Source of the DNA: Vulcanimicrobiota bacterium
Lineage (GTDB): Bacteria > Vulcanimicrobiota > Vulcanimicrobiia > Vulcanimicrobiales > Vulcanimicrobiaceae
DNA: 18,942 bases
NCBI GenBank assembly: GCA_030038335.1
Contig: JASHPC010000118.1
Location: 1-18,942 of the forward strand
Direction: 5' to 3'
The notes beneath the pieces are model-generated. The model had not been told where the DNA came from and did not search any database. It saw only the letters and a program-made list of their open reading frames with translations. Each line of letters opens with the position of its first letter. Within the stretch, counting starts at the first letter, position 1. A program made the position numbers and the translations under genes. Shown here piece after piece: positions 1 through 5,824 of the stretch.

Positions 1-201
1 CACCCAAAGCAGCGAGTAGCCAGTCGCGGCGCCGGCGACGGAGTACGTCGAAATGCCCGAAGGGTCGTCGTCGGCCGCTCCCGAGATCAAACCGGGGCCG
101 AGTCCTTTGAAAAAACCGCGGATCCAGACGTACACTACGTACCGAGCTTGCCCACGCCACGCCTTTTTGTATCCAACGGGTATGACTGCAGCGATGCCCA
201 A
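1..201 (-). CDS. Nramp-family divalent metal transporter, N-terminal fragment (runs off left edge)
   Basis: The reverse strand reads open from about 201 to the window edge. It encodes the start of an Nramp-type (SLC11-like) integral membrane transporter, which moves divalent metal ions with protons across the inner membrane. The diagnostic stretch is GPGLISGAADDDPSGIS followed by TYSVAGAATGYSLLW, matching TM1 and the TM1-TM2 loop of the family. In classical Nramps the metal-binding TM1 motif is DPGN; here the position reads DPSG, as in a divergent bacterial subgroup whose substrate is not certain. The start is ambiguous. There is no in-frame ATG; TTG at 201 and GTG at 135 are both possible, neither has a clear Shine-Dalgarno sequence, and an in-frame TAA lies just upstream. 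About 67 codons are visible. It diverges from the Mrp-like fragments on the plus strand. Confidence 0.75.
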   Translation of the reverse strand, partial: MGIAAVIPVGYKKAWRGQARYVVYVWIRGFFKGLGPGLISGAADDDPSGISTYSVAGAATGYSLLWV

Positions 202-341
202 ACGACGAGGCGCGACGAGTTGCTGCCGGACTTATCGCGGCGGCATTTGCCGTACGTTCGCGCGCAACCCATAGCGCACCGCGGTACTCGCATCTGCTCG
301 CCGTCCTGTCGGCTATTGCCCGGGTCCCGCGCGACTGCGCC

Positions 342-545
342 ATGGTCGCACGCGCAATCGTGCGCTCGCTCCTCACGCGAAAAGCAATCGAAGGTTCATT
401 GCAGCGATTCGCGTTCGAATCTGGAGGTGACAGCGAAGACGACGCGCTGCGACGCGCACTCGTTACGCTTTCGGTAGCGCCCCCGCCGAATGCATTCGTC
501 GTCGAGTTCGAAGAGGGTGCGCTCCTCGTGCATCGCTTGCCATGA
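342..545 (+). CDS. MrpE/MnhE-like Na+/H+ antiporter subunit E, C-terminal fragment
   Basis: This 67-codon frame matches the cytoplasmic C-terminal part of Na+/H+ antiporter subunit E (MnhE/MrpE). The visible pattern is a basic helix with VARAIVRSLL, then FAFESGGDSEDDALRRALVTL, then APPPNAFVVEFEEGALLVHRLP. In relatives this corresponds to the ALVT-x-APNTYVV-x-LLVHQL region. Family-like sequence continues upstream in the same frame back to about 186 (AAGLIAAAFAV, then LLAVLSAIARVPRDC), but there is no ATG, GTG or TTG between the TGA at 183-185 and the ATG at 342. Family members also carry one or two N-terminal membrane helices that are missing here. Its stop overlaps the next start by four bases (ATGA), as in mrp operons. 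It is probably a remnant, or a short cytoplasmic protein. No other mrp genes follow. Confidence 0.5.
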   Translation: MVARAIVRSLLTRKAIEGSLQRFAFESGGDSEDDALRRALVTLSVAPPPNAFVVEFEEGALLVHRLP

Positions 546-688
546 ACGTCTGGCACGTCGCACAGCTTGGGATGCTCGCCGTGCTCGCGCTCGGCTTCTG
601 GGCGACGATGCGCCGTGACGATATGATGCGCCTCGTTGGTCTGCAGTTTTCCGGCGTCGTGGCAGCAGTAGAGCTCTGCTCTCCGTGA
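542..688 (+). CDS. MrpF/MnhF-like subunit F, truncated (48 residues)
   Basis: The start overlaps the stop of the MnhE-like frame (ATGA at 542-545), which is the coupling expected of mrp subunits E and F. The product begins with a membrane helix (residues 5-21, AQLGMLAVLALGFWATM). It then has DDMMRLVGLQFSGVVAAVEL, corresponding to the conserved MDRLVALQLAGT-like stretch at the start of helix 2 of subunit F. The family is usually about 85-90 residues with three helices; this one stops inside helix 2. The TGA lies in the loop of a strong hairpin at 671-697, and none of the other frames after it continues the family. This supports truncation of the gene rather than a simple frameshift. Function is unlikely unless the fragment has been repurposed. 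Confidence 0.5.
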   Translation: MNVWHVAQLGMLAVLALGFWATMRRDDMMRLVGLQFSGVVAAVELCSP

Positions 689-697
689 GCGGAGCTC
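671..697 (+). terminator. Strong hairpin at the end of the truncated mrpF-like gene
   Basis: An 11-bp stem with one G-T wobble (GAGCTCTGCTC / GAGCGGAGCTC) closes a five-base loop, TCCGT. The stop codon of the mrpF-like frame falls at the loop. No T-run follows, so it would be an imperfect intrinsic terminator. It may equally be a scar or a transcript-end structure. Confidence 0.35.
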
Positions 698-758
698 TGG
701 CGTACGCGCAAAACTCTGACGCATCGCGCGGAGGGTGAGCTGACTGCCGCACGAAGCA

Positions 759-1121
759 ATGGGCATGTCCGTGCGAAATGTGGCATTCGCGATGTATCCC
801 GTAACCGATATTCATCGCGCCGTGCATTTTTATGAAGATGACCTCGGGCTGAAGAAGGAAGGCCTCGAGTCCGCGTATTGGGTCGAGTTCGACGTCGACG
901 GCACGACGTTCGGCATCGGCAACTTCGAGCAAGTCGGAAAGCCGGGAACCGCGCAGTCGCTTGCGATCGAGATCGCCGATCTGGACGCATACCGTGCGCG
1001 ATTGACGGAGCGGGGCATCGTGTCGGAAGAGCCGGAGGTCTTGCAAAATTGCCGGATATCATCCGTCCGCGACCCCGACGGCAACATGGTAATGCTTCAC
1101 GAGAAGAAACCGAACCGGTAG
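759..1121 (+). CDS. VOC-family (glyoxalase/bleomycin-resistance fold) protein
   Basis: A 120-residue protein of single-module VOC length. The opening beta strand plus helix (VAFAMYPVTDIHRAVHFYED, then LGLKK) and the closing RDPDGNMVMLHE (residues 104-115) are typical of the vicinal oxygen chelate superfamily. The Glu at 115 lies where many members have a metal ligand. The family covers glyoxalases, dioxygenases, epimerases and drug-binding proteins, and the sequence does not say which. A second in-frame ATG at 765 could also be the start; a GGAGGG at 730-735 is too distant to decide. A perfect 18-bp palindrome begins two bases after the stop, so this gene is probably transcribed separately from the HiPIP gene downstream. 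Confidence 0.85.
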   Translation: MGMSVRNVAFAMYPVTDIHRAVHFYEDDLGLKKEGLESAYWVEFDVDGTTFGIGNFEQVGKPGTAQSLAIEIADLDAYRARLTERGIVSEEPEVLQNCRISSVRDPDGNMVMLHEKKPNR

Positions 1122-1122
1122 T

Positions 1123-1140
1123 CCTGCCCGCGCGGGCAGG
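1123..1140 (+). terminator. Perfect 18-bp palindrome after the VOC gene
   Basis: CCTGCCCGCGCGGGCAGG is its own reverse complement and starts two bases past the VOC stop codon. As RNA it makes a 7-bp GC-rich stem with a GCGC loop. It has no following T-tract, so it is a terminator-like or RNA-end hairpin, or possibly a dimeric protein site for the HiPIP gene that starts 32 bases later. Confidence 0.4.
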
Positions 1141-1171
1141 TGGGGCTGCGCTTGCCAGAGTAGGCCCTCGT

Positions 1172-1450
1172 ATGAAAAGTAACCGCTCGACGGTAACGCG
1201 GCGAACGGCTTTGAGTGGTCTGATCGTACTGCCGGCATTTGCCCGGCTGTGCGGCAGCGCCATCGCATACTCAAAGGAAACGAAAGAAAAACTCGGCTAC
1301 CAGTCGTTCCCGCACGGCGACGAACGATGCTTGCACTGTCGTGTTTTTCATCCCGGCAAACCGCCGACGGGTCCTGGAACGTGCGACCTCGTACAGGGTG
1401 CGATCAGTCCGAACGGGTGGTGCCGCGTCTTCGTAGCGAAGTCTAAGTAA
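1172..1450 (+). CDS. High-potential iron-sulfur protein (HiPIP), Tat-exported
   Basis: A 92-residue small periplasmic electron carrier binding one [4Fe-4S] cluster. Four cysteines at residues 53, 56, 71 and 84 give C-x2-C-x14-C-x12-C with the family's GWC ending, and the conserved YQ (43-44) precedes them. The N-terminus reads TVTRRTALSGLIVLPAFARL, a twin-arginine motif followed by a hydrophobic stretch, as expected because HiPIPs are folded with their cluster before Tat export. The mature part is about 60 residues, matching the family. The start at 1172 was chosen because it places the RR motif at residues 10-11; the same frame is open farther upstream but there overlaps the VOC gene. HiPIPs commonly pass electrons to terminal oxidases or reaction centres; no partner is visible here. 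Confidence 0.9.
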   Translation: MKSNRSTVTRRTALSGLIVLPAFARLCGSAIAYSKETKEKLGYQSFPHGDERCLHCRVFHPGKPPTGPGTCDLVQGAISPNGWCRVFVAKSK

Positions 1451-1452
1451 CG

Positions 1453-1471
1453 TCTCGGGCAACGTCCGAGA
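1453..1471 (+). other. Small inverted repeat between the HiPIP and hydrolase genes
   Basis: TCTCGG and CCGAGA form a 6-bp stem (7 with a G-T pair) around a short loop, just after the HiPIP stop. No T-run follows. It may be a weak terminator or attenuator ahead of the hydrolase pseudogene. Confidence 0.25.
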
Positions 1472-1486
1472 GAGGAGGAGCGCTTC

Positions 1487-1975
1487 GTGATTCCTCCACT
1501 TCACCGTGTCGTCTTCTTATTAAGTTCGCTTTTTGCGTGTGCGTGCGTCGTAGCGCGCGCCGACACGATTACGATTCCTGCGTCGTCATTCTTCACGGAT
1601 GCGAAGGGCTTGGATCCCTCGAAACCTCGACTGCAGACGAACTCAGCAGTGCGGGATACGTCGCACTTGCCGTCGACCTGCTGAAGCCGCAAGGGTTGCG
1701 CAACGCATGCGGCGCAGGCGCCGGGGCGATTCGCAACGCGGTGCAATATGCGGCCGCCGCGCTCACGTGGCTCGGGCAGCAGCCGTACGTGTCGCCGCAT
1801 CGATCCGCTCTCTCAATCTGCTCCGCCTCCGGTTCCCAGATTGCGCGCAGTCGTCGCGTACTATCCCGCGTGTAGTGGGAGAAGTCCGAACATCAGCACG
1901 CCGCTGCTCATTCTCGACGGGAGTGCCGATGACTGGATTCCGCAAGGCATTTCTCTATGCGCATCTGCAGCAGTA
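1487..1975 (+). pseudogene. Secreted dienelactone-hydrolase-like protein, multiply frameshifted
   Basis: A good ribosome site (GGAGGA at 1474-1479, seven bases before GTG 1487) leads into a signal peptide, VVFLLSSLFACACVVARAD, followed by TITIP. The reading then has to jump frame. From 1573 another frame gives SCVVILHGCEGLGS, then DELSSAGYVALAVDLL and AALTWLGQQPYVSPHR. From about 1830 the first frame resumes with LRAVVAYYPACSG and TPLLILDGSADDWIP. These are successive blocks of the dienelactone hydrolase alpha/beta fold (PF01738-like). The linker before the first strand is missing, the G-x-(C/S)-x-G nucleophile elbow expected after SPHR is gone, and the final catalytic His region is replaced by unrelated sequence before the convergent gene at 1977. 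The Asp of SADDWIP survives. With at least two frame changes plus deletions, this is a decayed gene rather than a single sequencing error. Confidence 0.75.
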
Positions 1976-1976
1976 G

Positions 1977-2783
1977 CTAGCCGGGGCCGGGCGGGAGCAG
2001 CGTCGCGATCTCGCTTCCGCGAATGGCACGCTCGAGCGGCGTGAAGTCGCCACGGCGAAACGCTTTGGCAGCGTCGACGACCGCCGTCATCGCGCACCGA
2101 TAGACGCCGCCGCCGATGCTGATGCGGCGAACGCCGGCGGCGGCGAGCGACGCAAACGTGACATTGTTTCCGAGCCCCGCAAGAACGTTGACGGGCTTCG
2201 GCGCAACCGCGCGCACGACGGCGGCAATGGAATTGGCGTCGGGCAGCCCCGGCGCGTAGAGCACGTCTGCGCCCGCTTCCGCAAATGCGGCAAGCCGGCG
2301 AACCGTGTCGTCGAGATCTGAACGCCCGTGTAGAAAGTTGTCGGTGCGCCCCGTGAGAACGATGCGCCCGCGGGCCGCATCTGCGGCGGCTTTGACGCGA
2401 GCCACGGCGGCGTCGTATTCGTGTATCGGGCGCGCAGGATCTGCCGTCGTGTCCTCGATGCCGACGCCCGCGAGCCCGGCCGCGATGGCTGCGTTCACCG
2501 TGTCGACGCAATCGTTCGGACTAGGGCCGAAGCCGTCTTCGAGGTCGCCGTTGATGGGCAAACCGGTCACGCGCGAGAGCAGCACCGCATTTGCGATCGC
2601 GTCGTCGCGCGCAACGGCGTGGCGCCCGTCCTGTCTTCCCATTGCGAGCGCAATCCCGAACGAGGTACTGCCGAGTGCGAGAAATCCTTCGCGTTCGAGA
2701 AGAACGGCGGAAGCACCGTCCCACGCGTTCGGCATGACGAACGGCTCCGAACCTTGGTGCAGCGCGAGAAAGCGTTCGTACAC
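1977..2783 (-). CDS. Isocitrate lyase/PEP mutase superfamily enzyme
   Basis: About 268 residues of a TIM-barrel C-C or P-C bond lyase of the phosphoenolpyruvate mutase/isocitrate lyase superfamily. Seen are PFVMPNAWDGASAVLLE near the N-terminus, GDLEDGFG (residues 79-86; the Asp/Glu pair binds Mg2+), GIEDTT (108-113) and LTGRTDNF (143-150), in the family order. The isocitrate lyase signature KKCGH is absent, so it is not an isocitrate lyase. It belongs to the broad group that includes phosphonopyruvate hydrolase, oxaloacetate decarboxylase and 2-methylisocitrate lyase; the substrate cannot be told. The frame is open to 2945, but that extension overlaps the cupin gene and is arginine-rich, so the GTG at 2783 is preferred; a CTG at 2798 overlapping the cupin stop is an alternative. 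It is co-transcribed with the cupin, about 11 bases apart. Confidence 0.85.
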   Translation of the reverse strand: MYERFLALHQGSEPFVMPNAWDGASAVLLEREGFLALGSTSFGIALAMGRQDGRHAVARDDAIANAVLLSRVTGLPINGDLEDGFGPSPNDCVDTVNAAIAAGLAGVGIEDTTADPARPIHEYDAAVARVKAAADAARGRIVLTGRTDNFLHGRSDLDDTVRRLAAFAEAGADVLYAPGLPDANSIAAVVRAVAPKPVNVLAGLGNNVTFASLAAAGVRRISIGGGVYRCAMTAVVDAAKAFRRGDFTPLERAIRGSEIATLLPPGPG

Positions 2784-2794
2784 GTACGGTGGCG

Positions 2795-3172
2795 TCAGTC
2801 GCCGGTTGGAACGATGCCGACCGATTCGACCATGAGTACTGCGGAAGGCTGCGGAGAACGCGGTCTGTGGAACGTGCCCTTCGGTACCGTGAACCCTTGA
2901 TGTTCGTGCAGCTCGACCGGGCTTTGGCCATCGACGTCGAGCCATATCGTGCCGTCGAGCACGAGAAAGAACTCATCCTGTTCGTCGTGCTTGTGCCAGG
3001 GAAAGTCTCCTTCGAAGAGTCCGATGCGTACGACGGCATCGTTCACCGTCGTCAGCGTCTGGTTGAACCACGGAGCGTGCGCGGAGATCTCGGCTGGAAT
3101 ATCGACGACGCGCAGCGCGCCGTATTTCACGTCCTCGTTATTCTTGAAATTCTGCGGTAGTTGTTGATTCAC
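2795..3172 (-). CDS. Small single-domain cupin
   Basis: A 125-residue single-domain cupin beginning at GTG. Cupin motif 1 is HKHDEQDEFFLVLDG (H61 is the HK pair's second residue position; ligands H60, H62 and E67, closing Gly 74). Motif 2 is GFTVPKGTFH (93-102), supplying the fourth metal ligand, H102. All four canonical metal-binding positions are therefore present, so a metal-dependent enzyme or sensor is plausible. Related small cupins are often annotated as cupin_2 proteins without a defined substrate. It lies directly upstream of the PEP-mutase-like enzyme on the same strand, with only a few bases between, so the two probably form a short operon. Confidence 0.85.
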   Translation of the reverse strand: MNQQLPQNFKNNEDVKYGALRVVDIPAEISAHAPWFNQTLTTVNDAVVRIGLFEGDFPWHKHDEQDEFFLVLDGTIWLDVDGQSPVELHEHQGFTVPKGTFHRPRSPQPSAVLMVESVGIVPTGD

Positions 3173-3220
3173 GACGCGATTCGACTTCTCGATTTCCGAT
3201 GCTCGCCCTCTAGCCGAGAA

Positions 3221-4039
3221 TCAACGCCGGCGGCAGATCACTAGTTCGGTAGACGGTCCCTCAACAAGGGTGTTCGTCGCGATGAGCTCCGGCCAAAAGA
3301 GCACAGCGCCAGTCGCGTATCCGTGCGTCGGCTCGTGGCGTATTATGCGTTCGAGCCCGCGCCAGTAACGCCTCAATGCCGGGGAGCGGCTGTCGAGAGG
3401 CGTATTCATGAGCACGAACATCGGTCGTCTGACGACTACGGCGAAGCCGGCATCGCTGACGGCCTTCATCGTTTGGTCCATGGAACGGCTGACCTGGTGC
3501 TCGTGTGCGATCGCCGGTCCGTGCAAGAGATTCTCGCTGAACACGAGCAAGCCGCCGGGACGCAACAACGCGGCGGCGTTGCGAAAGCTTCGGTAATAGC
3601 GCCCATCGTCGACGATGTGGAAGAGCACGTCCATCATGGAGATTGCATCGAACTGCCGTCCGAGATGCACTTCGGGTTCGCCGATGTCGAGCTGCACGGC
3701 GAAAGCGTTCACGCGCTCGCGCAACGCTTCAACCGCTGCAGTCGTCATGTCCGACGCGGTGGCAAGCGCACGGAGTTCGCGCCATCGCTCGACGTAGAAG
3801 CCGCTACCCGAGCCGACGTCGAGCACGTTCATTCCCTCGACGGCAAACGGTCGCAAGCAGCGCAAGAAAATGCGGCGGCGGACTGCGTACATCCAGCGGT
3901 TGAAAGGCTCGCCGAATCCCCACCATCCGACGCTTGCAAGAGAGACGCCGCCTTCGAAACGCCGCTCCCAATACTCTTTTGCCGACGCACCGCCCATGCT
4001 GCAAGTGTTCATCTCAGGACGTAGCGGGCAAAGAGCCAT
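3221..4039 (-). CDS. Class I SAM-dependent methyltransferase
   Basis: A Rossmann-fold methyltransferase of about 270 residues. It opens with EYWERRFEGG, followed by a WWGFGEPFNRW segment. Motif I is VLDVGSGSGFY (the SAM-binding glycine loop, near residue 75), then QFDAISMMDVLFHIVDD as the motif II region and LLRPGGLLVFSENLL as motif III. The substrate is unknown; the layout resembles small-molecule or lipid-type methyltransferases annotated only as methyltransferase domain proteins. The start is unclear: ATG at 4039 (preceded by an in-frame GTG), 4012 or 3997 are all possible, none with a strong ribosome site, and the last is closest to the conserved part. It is divergent from the S53 protease gene at 4111. 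Confidence 0.85.
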   Translation of the reverse strand: MALCPLRPEMNTCSMGGASAKEYWERRFEGGVSLASVGWWGFGEPFNRWMYAVRRRIFLRCLRPFAVEGMNVLDVGSGSGFYVERWRELRALATASDMTTAAVEALRERVNAFAVQLDIGEPEVHLGRQFDAISMMDVLFHIVDDGRYYRSFRNAAALLRPGGLLVFSENLLHGPAIAHEHQVSRSMDQTMKAVSDAGFAVVVRRPMFVLMNTPLDSRSPALRRYWRGLERIIRHEPTHGYATGAVLFWPELIATNTLVEGPSTELVICRRR

Positions 4040-4110
4040 CACGTCTCGCGGTTCTGGGCTTTTCGGGAACGTAAAGGATTCGACGTCCGTGCCGAACCAT
4101 CCGGAGACTC

Positions 4111-5631
4111 GTGAGAGGAAGCGAGCCGGTTGCGATTCCGCAGACGTTCCGAGCCGCGTGGCCCGGCGCGACGCCGGCTGCGGAACTCGGCGACGCGGAC
4201 GTCCTCGTCACGGCATGGCTGCGACCGCGCCGCGGCGGCAAGGTCGACGTCGAGCGCGCAACGCAACTCGGCGCGACGCTTCCGGCGGAGCGGCAGTACG
4301 TCGATAGAGGCGAGTTGCTGGCGAAGACGAGCGCCGACGCTGGTGACGTCGACGTGCTTCGACGCTACTGCGTCCGCTTCGGCATCGAAGCGGTTGCGAC
4401 GCACTGGCGGGCGGTTACGTTGGCGGGCTCGATACGAGACTTCGTAAAGGCCTTCGGAGCGACTGCCGGCATCTGCGAACTTGCGGATAAGCGCCGCTTT
4501 CGACATCGCTACGGATCGCTGCACGCGCCGCCCGAGATCGCCGAGATAGTGCAGGGCGTTTTTGGCATCGAGCAGTGGCCACGCTCGCACGCAATCGGCC
4601 ACATTCAGCCGAAAGCGACGCCGCCGTCGGTAGGCGACACCATCGCGCGCTACGCGTTTCCCGATGGCGACGGCTCGGGGCAGACTGTCGCGATCGTGCA
4701 GTTGCGCGGTGAGTTCAAGCCGGAAGACTTTATGCTCTGCATGCAGAGACAGGGCGTCAGCGCAAAGACGCCCATCGTCAAACGCGTCGACAACGCCGAA
4801 CTCAAGCACGCCGTCGAAACGGCGAAAGATCTCGAGTCTGCGATTGACACGCAGGTCGTTGCCGAACACGCGCCGGGCGCTCAGATCGTCGTTTATGCCG
4901 CGCCCGACGACGAGCGTGGACTCCTCGACGCGATGCGAAGCGCGATTTTCGACGAAGAGAGTCGTCCTTCGATCCTCTCTGTCAGCATAGGGCTTGCCGA
5001 GCACGTATGGACGCCGGGTGCGCTTGCCGTTGCGGATGAGCTCCTCACAACTGCTGCGCTCGCGGGCGTCAGCGTCTTTTGCGCGTCCGGCGATAACGGT
5101 GCCGAGCTCGACGCGAGCGGCGCCGCGCACGTGCTCGCGCCGGCGTCGAGTCCGTTCGCACATGCATGCGGCGGAACGCAGATCGCGGATGATACTGGCG
5201 AAGAGATCGCCTGGCCGAGAACCGGCGGTGGTTTCAGCGAGCGCTTCAGAGTTCCGCCGTGGCAAGGCGATGCGGCCGCTGTCGCAGACGGTTACGGGGT
5301 GCGAGTTGGACGCGGCGTTCCCGACGTTTCCGCTGACGCAATGCCGGGATATTGCGTGTACGTAGAAGGAACGCAGTTTGCGATGGGGGGCACGAGCGCC
5401 GTGGCACCGTTGTGGGCGGCACTGAGCGCGCGCCTCGCACAGCGGCTAGGGCATGCGCTCGGGTTCTTTGCGCCGCTGCTTTACGACGCGCAAGGCAGCT
5501 CTGCGTTTCGCGCGATTACATCTGGCGGCAACGATCGATTTCAAAGCGCGGCTGGATGGAATCCCTGCACGGGTCTAGGCGTTCCGATCGGAACCGCGCT
5601 CGAATCGATGCTTTCCGCGAAGCGTTCGTAA
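4111..5631 (+). CDS. S53 family serine-carboxyl peptidase (pro-kumamolisin type sedolisin)
   Basis: A 506-residue protein with an N-terminal propeptide (roughly 20-165, Pro-kumamolisin activation domain) and a subtilisin-like S53 catalytic domain (about 175-500). Catalytic residues are in place: E242 and D246 in DLESAIDTQVV, the oxyanion Asp D328 in ASGDNG, and the nucleophile S429 in GGTSAVAPLWAAL. The C-terminal calcium site region reads SGGNDRFQ, then AGWNPCTGLG. It should be an acid-active endopeptidase that matures by self-cleavage. No classical signal peptide is visible before the propeptide, so the export route, if any, is unclear. The start GTG at 4111 is supported by GGAG at 4102-4105, five bases upstream. 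The closely spaced minus-strand gene at 5639 ends convergently seven bases after the stop. Confidence 0.95.
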   Translation: MRGSEPVAIPQTFRAAWPGATPAAELGDADVLVTAWLRPRRGGKVDVERATQLGATLPAERQYVDRGELLAKTSADAGDVDVLRRYCVRFGIEAVATHWRAVTLAGSIRDFVKAFGATAGICELADKRRFRHRYGSLHAPPEIAEIVQGVFGIEQWPRSHAIGHIQPKATPPSVGDTIARYAFPDGDGSGQTVAIVQLRGEFKPEDFMLCMQRQGVSAKTPIVKRVDNAELKHAVETAKDLESAIDTQVVAEHAPGAQIVVYAAPDDERGLLDAMRSAIFDEESRPSILSVSIGLAEHVWTPGALAVADELLTTAALAGVSVFCASGDNGAELDASGAAHVLAPASSPFAHACGGTQIADDTGEEIAWPRTGGGFSERFRVPPWQGDAAAVADGYGVRVGRGVPDVSADAMPGYCVYVEGTQFAMGGTSAVAPLWAALSARLAQRLGHALGFFAPLLYDAQGSSAFRAITSGGNDRFQSAAGWNPCTGLGVPIGTALESMLSAKRS

Positions 5632-5638
5632 CGAGCGT

Positions 5639-5824
5639 TCAGCTCCCGATGCACTCGAGCGCGTCGTCTTGGAACGCCGCGTGCGCGGCCTTGTATTTTG
5701 CAACGGCAGCCGAGAGGCGCTGCTGATTGGCCCCCGGCATCGCCGCGAGCTTACGATGAAGCGCGTCGATCGAGTTGCCGTGCTCGCGCAGAGCTTGTAA
5801 AGCATCGGACCTTGCGTCAGCCAT
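5639..5824 (-). CDS. Small helical protein coupled to cyclase-STAND regulator
   Basis: A 61-residue, soluble, probably all-helical protein (ALQALREHGNSIDALHRKL, then AAVAKYKAAHAAFQDDALE). I do not recognise a family. Its ATG overlaps the TGA of the cyclase-ATPase gene by eight bases (5817-5824), so translation is probably coupled and the product may be made in proportion to the large protein. The two helices could form a hairpin or coiled coil. No metal sites, membrane segments or cysteine pairs are seen apart from one C-terminal Cys. A role as a binding partner or modulator of the large protein is inference from position only. Confidence 0.65.
   Translation of the reverse strand: MADARSDALQALREHGNSIDALHRKLAAMPGANQQRLSAAVAKYKAAHAAFQDDALECIGS

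Noticed and set aside
396..1263. Two long minus-strand frames (to 1046 and 1263)
   Set aside because: They run opposite the VOC and HiPIP genes, are Arg- and Ser-rich, and match no family.
2784..2945. N-terminal extension of the PEP-mutase-like enzyme
   Set aside because: It overlaps the cupin gene in another frame, is Arg-rich and has no similarity to the family, whose conserved part starts near 2783.
4039..5265. A 408-codon open frame on the minus strand across the S53 protease
   Set aside because: It lies opposite a gene with every S53 catalytic motif, is rich in Arg, and has no recognisable family; such antisense frames are common in high-GC DNA.
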